DNA from: JBIOJB01 sp044450465
GTDB taxonomy: Bacteria; Chloroflexota; Dormibacteria; Dormibacterales; Dormibacteraceae
Assembly: GCA_044450465.1 (NCBI GenBank)
Contig: JBIOJB010000071.1
Coordinates: forward strand, 1 to 15,622
DNA: 15,622 nucleotides
Reading direction: 5' to 3'
In this document: piece after piece, positions 5,256-12,900 of the stretch
Position numbering within the stretch: position 1 is the stretch's first letter
How the letters are laid out: every line of letters begins with the position of its first letter
Position numbers and translations under genes: made by a program
Notes under the pieces: generated by a model
The model's input: the letters and a program-made list of their open reading frames with translations, nothing else
Told to the model about the DNA's origin: nothing
The model's database searches: none

Positions 5256-6404
5256 GTGCCGCTGACCGGAATCCGCGTCCTGGACCTGACCCGGCTCCTG
5301 CCCGGCGCTTTCTGCACGATGCTCCTGGCTGATCTGGGCGCCGACGTGCTCAAGATCGAAGAGCCGGGGACTGGCGACTACATGCGCTGGACCCCGCCTC
5401 TGATCCAGGGCCAGAGCGCGCTGTTCAATTCTCTGAATCGCAACAAGCGCAGTGTCACCCTGAACCTGAAGTCGGACCAGGGACGGGAGCTCTTGCTGCG
5501 GCTCGCAGACGGAGCAGCCGTGCTGGTCGAGGGCAATCGGCCTGGGACCCTGGACCGGCTCGGGCTCGGATGGACCACCCTGCACGCTCGCAATCCGCGG
5601 CTGGTCATGTGTTCGATCACCGGATACGGCCAGGACGGTCCGTTCGCCAGGCGGGCCGGCCACGATCTCAACTACCTCGCGACGGCCGGCGCCCTCGGGC
5701 TGAACGGAGTCGTTGACGGTCCGCCCATCCCCCTGGCCGTTCAGGTGGCGGACATCGGGGCGGGCGGTCTGCAACCGGCGGTCGCGATCCTTGCCGCGCT
5801 GCTGGGCGTGGAGAGAGGCGGGGAAGGACGCTGGATAGACGCGTCGATGACGGATGGCGCTGTGAGCTGGCTGGCGATGGCGCTGGCCGCGAGAGGCCAG
5901 GGGGAGGAGGTCGTCCGCGGGGCGCAGAGGCTGTCGGGCCGCTACGCCTGCTACCGGGTCTACGTGTGCAAGGACCGCGGCTTCTACAGCGTGGCCGCGC
6001 TCGAGCCGAAGTTCTGGAGCGCGCTGTGCACGGCGGTTGGGCTGCCGGACCTGATCGCATCCCAGTACGACGAAGGACCCGAGCAGGACGCCGCTCACCG
6101 GAAGATGGAAGCGGTCTTCTCCTCGCGCACCCGCTCGGAATGGGAGCGTGAGCTCGGCGAGCTCGACGCTTGTTGCGAACCCGTCCTCGACCTGGACGAG
6201 GTGGCGACACACCCGCAGATCGCGGCGCGGCGACTCATCGAGTCTCGAGTTACGGGCGTCGAAGTGCGGCCGGCGGCCGCCCTCAGGACCGACTGGCGCC
6301 GGCGCGATCCACCGCAGCTCGGGGAGCACACCGCTGAGGTGCTCGCAACCCTCGGAATCGATGCCGGCCGGCTGGCCGAGCTCAGAGATCAAGGGGTCGT
6401 CTGA
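5256..6404 (+). CDS. CaiB/BaiF family protein, probably an alpha-methylacyl-CoA racemase-like enzyme
   Basis: A 382-residue family III CoA-transferase-fold protein starting at GTG 5256 (MPLTGIRVLDLTRLLPG). The family hallmarks LLADLGADVLKIEEP (23-37), NRNKRSVTLNLK (61-72) and SITGYGQDGP (120-129) are present. The residues that form the active site of Mycobacterium tuberculosis alpha-methylacyl-CoA racemase (His126, Asp156, Glu241) have equivalents: H136 in GHDLNYL, D166 in VADIGAG and E250 in ALEPKFW. This favours racemisation of 2-methylacyl-CoA thioesters over CoA transfer, where the catalytic Asp forms an anhydride. The enzyme would act in branched-chain or sterol side-chain fatty acid breakdown. 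There are no other beta-oxidation genes directly next to it. Family is certain; racemase versus transferase is inferred. Confidence 0.88.
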   Translation: MPLTGIRVLDLTRLLPGAFCTMLLADLGADVLKIEEPGTGDYMRWTPPLIQGQSALFNSLNRNKRSVTLNLKSDQGRELLLRLADGAAVLVEGNRPGTLDRLGLGWTTLHARNPRLVMCSITGYGQDGPFARRAGHDLNYLATAGALGLNGVVDGPPIPLAVQVADIGAGGLQPAVAILAALLGVERGGEGRWIDASMTDGAVSWLAMALAARGQGEEVVRGAQRLSGRYACYRVYVCKDRGFYSVAALEPKFWSALCTAVGLPDLIASQYDEGPEQDAAHRKMEAVFSSRTRSEWERELGELDACCEPVLDLDEVATHPQIAARRLIESRVTGVEVRPAAALRTDWRRRDPPQLGEHTAEVLATLGIDAGRLAELRDQGVV

Positions 6405-6423
6405 TCGGCTGACGGGACCAGGT

Positions 6424-6450
6424 GAGGACCACCCAGCCGCCGGGGTCCTC
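6424..6450. terminator. Hairpin between convergent genes, possible bidirectional terminator
   Basis: GAGGACC (6424-6430) pairs perfectly with GGTCCTC (6444-6450) across a 13-base loop, in the 45-bp gap between the stop of the CaiB/BaiF gene and that of coaE. The right arm touches the coaE stop codon. There is no T-run on either side, so strength is uncertain. Confidence 0.4.
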
Positions 6451-7040
6451 TAGCTGGTCAGCAGCTCCCACACGCTCCGAACCTGAGCCAGCGCGGCACT
6501 GCGGCTCCCGCGGTTGTCGATGACGTAGGTGGCGCGCATCCGCTTCTCCTCGATCGGCAGCTGCGAGGCGATGATCGCCTGCGCCCGATCCAACTTGAGG
6601 CCGCGCCCTTCGACCAACCGTTTCAGCTGCACGTCCGGCGGCACGTAGACGACGACGATCTCCAGATAGACGCTCTCCAGCCCGTTCTCGTACAGGAGCG
6701 GAACGTCGTGCAGCACGATTTCCTTTCCGGCCACCAGGGCTTCCGCGGTGCGGGCCGCCATCCGCTCGCGGACGAGAGGGTGGACGATCGCGTTGAGCCT
6801 CCGCCTGGCCCGTTCGTCGTTGAAGACGAGCTGGCCGAGACGCTCGCGATCAATCCGGCCGTCCCGCACGTAATCGCTGCCGAACTCAGCCACGACCTGC
6901 TGGAAGCCGGTGCTGCCCGGTTCGTACGCGGCATGCGCCGCGTCGTCCGCGTCGACGACCTCGGCGCCCAGGTCCCGAAACATCTGGGCCACGGTGGACT
7001 TGCCAGAGCCCGCGCCGCCGGTGAGCCCAATGAGCTTCAA
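6450..7040 (-). CDS. coaE: Dephospho-CoA kinase
   Basis: CoaE phosphorylates the 3'-hydroxyl of dephospho-CoA, the last step of coenzyme A synthesis. It has 196 residues, normal length. The P-loop GGAGSGKST is at residues 8-16, DADDAAH at 30-36 is the dephospho-CoA-binding segment, and HPLVRERM with the later lid region RLVEGRGLKLDRAQAIIASQ follows the family pattern, as does DNRGS near the end. The start must be the TTG at 7040: the family begins a few residues before the P-loop (MKLIGLTGG), no ATG or GTG is close by, and an in-frame TGA lies nine bases upstream of the TTG. The divergent FixC-like gene starts only 9 bp away, so any promoter must lie inside that gene. Confidence 0.94.
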   Translation of the reverse strand: MKLIGLTGGAGSGKSTVAQMFRDLGAEVVDADDAAHAAYEPGSTGFQQVVAEFGSDYVRDGRIDRERLGQLVFNDERARRRLNAIVHPLVRERMAARTAEALVAGKEIVLHDVPLLYENGLESVYLEIVVVYVPPDVQLKRLVEGRGLKLDRAQAIIASQLPIEEKRMRATYVIDNRGSRSAALAQVRSVWELLTS

Positions 7041-7049
7041 TTGGCGTCA

Positions 7050-8363
7050 GTGGCCGACGAGGAGAAGTTCGACGCAGTCGTCGTCGGAGCCGGACCGGCC
7101 GGCTCCGCAGCCGCGATCACGATGGCCAAGGCCGGGCTCCAGGTTGCGCTGCTGGAGCGCGGTTCCCGGCCAGGGTCGAAAAACGTGATGGGCGGCATCC
7201 TCTACAGCCACTACCTCCAGGAGATCGTAGGCGACGACTGGAGGCAGGCGCCGCTCGAGCGTCCGATCATCGAGGAGCGACGCTGGTTAATGACTCCCGA
7301 CGCCGCGATCGGCCTTGACTACAAGAACCTCCGGAACCGATCACATCCGCATTCATTCTCTGTGCTTCGGGCGCGGTTCGACGCCTGGTTTGCGGAGCAG
7401 GCCGAGAAGGCGGGAGCGATGGTGGTGCCCGAGACCGTGGTCGACCGCCTGATCGTGAAGGACGGCCGCGTGGTCGGAGTTGGCACTGGACGTGGCGATG
7501 ACCTGCAGGCCGAGGTCGTGATCATCTGCGAGGGAATCGGACTCGGCTCGAGCCTTCTCGAGAAGACGCGGATCGACGGTGCTCCGCTGCGGCGCAGGCT
7601 GCGCCCGGATGAGGTGGCGATGGCGGTCAAGGAGGTGATGCGGCTCGACCCCAGCATCATCGAGGACCGATTCAATTGCGAACCAGGCGAAGGCTGCACC
7701 ATCGAGTGCTTCGGTGACGCGACGATGGGCATGTCCGGGTTCATGTTCATCTACACCAACAAAGACACACTCTCCGTGGGTGGCGGTGCCCTCCTGAGCG
7801 AGTTCAACAAGACGCTGCGCACCCCTAACGACGTGATGGAGCACTTCAAGAGCCATCCGGCGGTGAAGCCGCTCCTGCGCGGGGCCGAGACGGTCGAGTA
7901 TCTCGCTCACCTGATTCCAGAAGGCGGGTTCCGAGGGATCCCGAAGCTGTACGGCCCCGGCTATCTCGTCTGCGGGGATGCCGCGATGCTGTCCAACCCT
8001 GTCCATCGCGAAGGTTCCAACCTCGCGATGGAATCTGGCAGGCTCGCCGGCCAGACGGTGATCCGCGCAAAAGAGATGAACGACTTCTCGGTGCGCAGGC
8101 TGTCCGAGTACAAGGGAAAGCTCGACCATTCGTGGGTGATGGCCGACATGAAGAAGTACGACGGGGCGGTCCCGCTGCTTGAGCACAACCCGCAGCTGCT
8201 CACCAAGTACCCCCAGGTTGCCGACCGCGCGCTCGACGAGTTCTTCCGGGTCGACGGCGAGTCGAAATGGCAGAAGCAGTCGAAGATCATGAAGATGGTC
8301 CGAAAGGAGGGCCTTTTCAAGATGGGCCGTGACACGCTGAAAGCACTGTGGACGATGAAGTGA
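7050..8363 (+). CDS. FixC-like FAD-dependent oxidoreductase (electron-transfer-flavoprotein:quinone oxidoreductase family)
   Basis: From GTG 7050 the protein has 437 residues, the usual length of FixC. The N-terminal FAD motif VVVGAGPAGSAAA spans residues 10-22, with GSKNVMGGILY shortly after. The second FAD motif CGDAAMLSNP starts at residue 308, and the C-terminus GRDTLKALWTMK is typical of FixC. Full-length ETF-QO carries a C-terminal 4Fe-4S module; here that part is absent, as in FixC, which works with the small ferredoxin FixX and ETF-like FixAB. None of these partners is in the window, since the next gene is convergent. It would pass electrons from an ETF to quinone or from a bifurcating complex. 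TTG 7041 is an alternative start. Geranylgeranyl reductase relatives share this fold but fit less well. Confidence 0.82.
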   Translation: MADEEKFDAVVVGAGPAGSAAAITMAKAGLQVALLERGSRPGSKNVMGGILYSHYLQEIVGDDWRQAPLERPIIEERRWLMTPDAAIGLDYKNLRNRSHPHSFSVLRARFDAWFAEQAEKAGAMVVPETVVDRLIVKDGRVVGVGTGRGDDLQAEVVIICEGIGLGSSLLEKTRIDGAPLRRRLRPDEVAMAVKEVMRLDPSIIEDRFNCEPGEGCTIECFGDATMGMSGFMFIYTNKDTLSVGGGALLSEFNKTLRTPNDVMEHFKSHPAVKPLLRGAETVEYLAHLIPEGGFRGIPKLYGPGYLVCGDAAMLSNPVHREGSNLAMESGRLAGQTVIRAKEMNDFSVRRLSEYKGKLDHSWVMADMKKYDGAVPLLEHNPQLLTKYPQVADRALDEFFRVDGESKWQKQSKIMKMVRKEGLFKMGRDTLKALWTMK

Positions 8364-8394
8364 GGGCGGTCCAAGACCTCAGAGCTAGGCGCCG

Positions 8395-9894
8395 CTACTT
8401 CGCGACGTCGACGTGAACGGTGTGATATCCGCTTGCGCCGCTGGGATAGCTGGCTGACCCGCTGGAGGTCTGTTCCGCACCCGTGCCGTCCTTGGCCCGC
8501 ACCTTGAGCTCGTAGGCTCCCTCCGAACCCGGTGTCCAGTTCGCCGTCCAGAGCACCCACGTGTATGGCGAGAGCGGAGCGTTGAACTGGGCCAGGTTCC
8601 AGCTTCCACCGCCGTCGGCGCTGAACTCGACGTTGGCGATCCCGCGCGTCCCGGCGAAGGCCACGCCGGCAACGGTTTGAGCGCCCAGCCTCACCACGTC
8701 TCCGTCGCGCGGAACGTCAAAGCGCGCCGTGGTCCGGATCACCGCGTTGTGGTCCCAGCCCTGCGACTCCCAGAAGCCGCCCGATTCGTGGCTGACGAGC
8801 TCGATCCGGTCCAACCACTTCGGACCTTTCATGCCGTAGTGGCCGGGGATGAGCACCCGTGCAGGAAAGCCGTGGGCCATCGGCAGCGGGGCGCCGTCCA
8901 TGTCGTACGCGATGAGAATCTCTGGCGCACCCCGGATGAGGCTGAGCGGGAGGCTTTCGGTGTAGCCGTCGCGTGCCGTGAACGCGACCCACGTGCCATC
9001 AGCGGTGGGTTGGGCCATCTCCACGAGATCCGCGAGCCGCACGCCCCCAAAGCTGGCCGTGCTCATCAACCCGCCGCCCACGTCGTTGCTGATGCACTCA
9101 ATGGTCACGTACTGCGTTACGCCGGCCAGGGCGCGCAGGTCCGCCAGCGAGAGCGTCAGCGCCCGGTTCACCAATCCGCCGATCGAAAGAGACCAGCCGG
9201 CGCTCTCAACGGTGGGATCGGTGAAGTTCTTTGACACCACGTAGAAGTTGTCGATCGGCGTGATCTCCGGCGAGACACCTCGCAAGCCCGACTCTGCCGG
9301 GTTGAACACTGCCTGGTACCAGTCGGGGATGAGCCGAAGCGCGAGAAGCCCAAGACTGGCGGCACCGATCGTGAGAGGGATTGCGCCGAGCACCCGGCGC
9401 CTGCCGGGGTCGAGCCCGACCGCCGGCTGCTGGCCCATCTGAAGGATCGCTCCGTAGATCGCGAAGAGAACCGCCCACATGATCGGCGTGGCTGGACCGT
9501 CATTCAGGCCCAGGAATCCAGCGCCGCCTGCGGGTAGCGCCGCGCCGACCACGATCAACCAACCGCCCGCCGCGAAAAAGAGTGGGCGGTACTGCGATCT
9601 CCATCGCAAACCTGCCAGAGCGTCGGCGGCGCCGAGCAATCCGAGGCCCGCGATCATGGCCACGATCAATCCGAACTCCTCGACCACCTTCCCGGCATGC
9701 TGGAGCGTGTCGATGAGGAACCCGAATACGAAGCCGGGCATGAGGGCCAGCAACGGCGCGTTCAGGAGCTGGGGGAGCGGACGTAGGCCGAGAACCAGGC
9801 TCGCCAGGTACATCAGCGCGACGAGCGCCAGACCCGCGATGCAGCCCCAGCTGAATCCGCTAAGCGCTGCCTGGCGCCTGAAGGACGTATTCAC
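8395..9894 (-). CDS. Membrane-anchored sulfite-oxidase-family molybdopterin enzyme
   Basis: A 499-residue protein (from GTG 9894) in three parts. Residues 10-155 hold about five membrane helices. Residues 162-188 hold a twin-arginine-like GRRRVLGAIPL (R165-R167) followed by one more hydrophobic helix. From about residue 200 comes the soluble molybdopterin domain of the SUOX/YedY family with the conserved molybdenum-ligand cysteine C267 in TIECISNDVGG, MAHGFPARVLIPGHYGMKGPKWL at about 339-360, and an Ig-like dimerisation domain (ANVEFSADGGGSW onward) at the C-terminus. The catalytic part would face outside. The substrate could be sulfite or another S- or N-oxide. There is no haem domain and no separate YedZ-type partner gene nearby. 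TTG 9900 is an alternative start. The gene is convergent with the FixC-like gene (31-bp gap). Confidence 0.88.
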   Translation of the reverse strand: MNTSFRRQAALSGFSWGCIAGLALVALMYLASLVLGLRPLPQLLNAPLLALMPGFVFGFLIDTLQHAGKVVEEFGLIVAMIAGLGLLGAADALAGLRWRSQYRPLFFAAGGWLIVVGAALPAGGAGFLGLNDGPATPIMWAVLFAIYGAILQMGQQPAVGLDPGRRRVLGAIPLTIGAASLGLLALRLIPDWYQAVFNPAESGLRGVSPEITPIDNFYVVSKNFTDPTVESAGWSLSIGGLVNRALTLSLADLRALAGVTQYVTIECISNDVGGGLMSTASFGGVRLADLVEMAQPTADGTWVAFTARDGYTESLPLSLIRGAPEILIAYDMDGAPLPMAHGFPARVLIPGHYGMKGPKWLDRIELVSHESGGFWESQGWDHNAVIRTTARFDVPRDGDVVRLGAQTVAGVAFAGTRGIANVEFSADGGGSWNLAQFNAPLSPYTWVLWTANWTPGSEGAYELKVRAKDGTGAEQTSSGSASYPSGASGYHTVHVDVAK

Positions 9895-9931
9895 TCTCAA
9901 TCAGTACGTCAGGAGGATACGTCCCTACTGG

Positions 9932-9937
9932 TAGCAT
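9932..9937 (+). promoter_or_regulatory. Possible -10 box for the S9-FHA gene
   Basis: TAGCAT, identical to the box before the 53-aa gene, ends 14 positions before ATG 9951, giving a leader of about 7 nt. It lies in the 56-bp gap between divergent starts. Confidence 0.35.
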
Positions 9938-9950
9938 CGGCGGCGCGGGA

Positions 9951-12900
9951 ATGCCGGCACCGATTGTTTCAGACGACCTCTATCGCTTTCGCTGGATCGA
10001 CCACGTTCGCTTGAGCCCGGATGGCGAGCGGGTCGCCTACCAGGTTGGCTGGGCCGACGGGGACTCGAGGCAGAACCGCACCCGGATCGTTGTGCGGCGG
10101 CTCCTCGATCCCGAGCCGATCGAGCCGACCGGTGGCGCGCGGCGCGACCGCTCGCCCGAGTGGTCGCCCGACGGGAAGCGTCTCGCCTTCATCAGCAAGG
10201 TCGGGCCGGCCGACCAGCTGTTCGTGACCGACATCTTGACCGGTGGCCAGACGAAGCAGCTGAGCTCGGTGGCCGAAGGAGCGTCCGATCCGGTCTGGTC
10301 TCCCGACGGGAACTGGATCGCTTTCTCGGGCAAGGTGCTTTCGGACCCCGACGCCGTGGTCGACGACAGCCGCGCCCCCGAAGGACGCGAGCAGCTGAGG
10401 CGGGCTCCGATCGCCCGGGTCGCTCGCAAGCTCGACTACAAGCACGATGGTCAGGGCTACCTCGACGGCCGGCACTACCACCTCTTCGTCGTGCCTTCGA
10501 CCGGCGGAGAAGCCAAGCAGCTGACGACTGGGGCGTGGGACGTCGCCGGGTACGACTGGGCTCCGGACAGCGCGCGGTTGGTGGTGGCCGGCAACGCCGA
10601 CCCGGATGCCGACCTGCGGCGCGAGCTGAACCTCTACATCGTCGATCTGCGCGCCGGCCGCCAGAGGCTGGGTGGAGGCTTCTACCTCAGCTCGCCCATC
10701 TGGTCGCCCCGCGGCGACGCCATTGCGTTCGTGGCTCCAAACGGACCGGAGGCGGGACTCCTCGAACGCCTATGGGTCGTCTCTTTGAACGGCGACAGGC
10801 CACGCTGCCTGACGGCGACCTTCGACCAGGCCGTCGACGACAGCCTGATCACCGACATGCGAGCAGGGCACAACCCCCGAATCCGGTGGTCCAAGGATGG
10901 CGACCGGATCTACTTCCTCGCCAGCGGGCCAGGCACCTCCTCGGCTTACTCGGTCGACCTCGTCGGCAACGTCCGGCAGGAGGCAGGCGGCGCGCGAAGG
11001 ATCTACGACTTCGACGCCGCGGCCGGCGTCCTTGCCTTCTGCGCCTCCGACCCGAGCCATCCGGGCGAGCTGTACGTCGCGACGCGAGGCGCCGAGGCAA
11101 AGCTGACGGACCTGAACCCCTGGCTGCGCGACCGTTACGTCGCCCAGCCCGAGAATCACCAGTTCTCCGCTCCGGACGGGTGGCGAATCGAAGGGTGGGT
11201 TTACAAGCCGGCCGGCTTTCAGCCCACACGGTTGTACCCGACCGTTCTGCAGATCCACGGCGGGCCCCACGGCCAGTACGGCTGGGCGTTCTTCCACGAG
11301 TTCCAGGTCCTGGCCGGCATGGGTTACGTCGTGTTCTGCGTCAACCCGCGCGGATCAGACGGCTATGGGGAGAGGTTCCGCCACGAGGTCGTGCGGGACT
11401 GGGGCGGCAAGGACTACATCGACCTTATGACGGCGCTCGACCAGATCATCGAACGCGCCGGCTATATAGATGCCAACCGCCTTGGTGTCGCCGGCGGCTC
11501 TTACGGCGGTTATATGACCAACTGGATCATCGGTCAGACCGACCGGTTCTCGGCTGCCGTGGCGATGCGCTCGATAGCGAACCTTGTAAGCGAGTATCCA
11601 CAGCACGACATCGTTCCCTGGGGTGTGCTCGAGATGGGTCCGCCGCCGTGGCCGAACGCCGACGAGCTGTGGCGGCGGTCGCCGATCCGGAATGTCCAGA
11701 ACGTCCAGACGCCGCTGTTGCTGACATGCGGGGAGATGGATCTCCGCTGTGCCATCTCCCAATCGGAAGAGATGTTCGGGGCGCTTCGACTCCTGGGCAA
11801 GCCGGTCGAGATGGTGCGTTTCCCAGACGAGTCGCACGACCTTTCGCGAAACGGACGGCCCGACCGTCGAGTCGAGCGGCTGCGCCGGATCGCGGGCTGG
11901 TTCCAGCGGTTCCTCGGGACGGGGTCGCTGCCCCGCCCGTCCGAGCCCGCCACCGAGGTCCTGCCGGTGCCCGCGGTGGCGCCTATGGAGTGGGCGAGGC
12001 GGATGTCGCGCTCCGCTGAAGCGCCGCCTGCGCCGGTCCAGGTCTCGGTGCCGGCTCCGCGTGAGTCCGCTTCCAACGGCCATTCGCTTGAAACGGCGCC
12101 CGCCCCGGCTCCCCTGACCGCGCTGCCGCCGGTCCCAAGGCCGGCACTCGTCGAGCCGGTTCCCGTCGAGGTAGAGGCGGAGCCGGTTCCGGTGCAGGGA
12201 TCCGTGGCAAACGACGTGACCGAGTCGGCCGAGCTGGCGGAGGCGGTGGTGATTGAACCGGAGGTTCCGAGCCAGGAGCCGCTTCAGGCAACGGCCCAGC
12301 CGGACGCCGCCGCTCTCATGATCGCGCCTTCGTACCAGGTCGAAGCGGCCCCACCCGCCGTGATGCCAGACGTCTACACGCCCGAACCTGTGGTCGTCGG
12401 CCCCGTCGTCCCCGACCTGCCGATGCATGGACCTGAGTTCGCCGAGGACGTTGCTCCGGAGCCGTCCGCAGCCCGCCCGACGGTCGTCGAACCAGACACG
12501 CTGGAGCCCGTCGTACCGGACCAGGTGGTCTCGGACGACGCGGCACTCGAGTCCATCACCTCAGAAGAGATCCCCGAGCCTGCCGCATTGGCTTCAGCGC
12601 CGATCGATGAGGCCTCGGCTTTGGTCGAGTCTCAGGCCGAACCCGAGCCGGTCGCTGCCGAACCCGAGCCGGCTGAAGCCCCGGCGGACGCGACCGAGAT
12701 CCCGATTCTCGCGGTCGACACGGAGCCGGCGCCTCCGGGCGCAGACGTCAAACCCGCGGGGGCGGAGGTCTTCGCCCAACCGTTCGGATCGCACGAGCCG
12801 GTACGTCGAAGGTCGACCATCGACCCGGCGGCGTCGCAAACCCAGCCTGGTGTGGCCCCCGGCACGTTCGACCTTCAACCCAAGCCGGTCAGCTGGCCGT

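Noticed and set aside
4851..6392. 513-aa minus-strand frame opposite the CaiB/BaiF gene
   Set aside because: A long open antisense frame is common in GC-rich DNA. It shows no domain, and the plus strand encodes a firmly recognised enzyme.
6708..7049. N-terminal extension of the FixC-like protein
   Set aside because: The open frame runs back through coaE antisense; FixC proteins begin just before the GAGPAG motif, matching GTG 7050.
8364..8394. Terminator between the FixC-like and molybdoenzyme genes
   Set aside because: Looked for a hairpin in this convergent gap; no stem longer than a few base pairs was found.
10160..12019. 619-aa plus-strand frame inside the S9 peptidase gene
   Set aside because: Alternate frame of the peptidase; the translation is Arg-rich and repetitive with no motif.
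11355..12428. 357-aa minus-strand frame
   Set aside because: Antisense to the S9 catalytic domain and linker; His/Arg/Gly-rich shadow translation.
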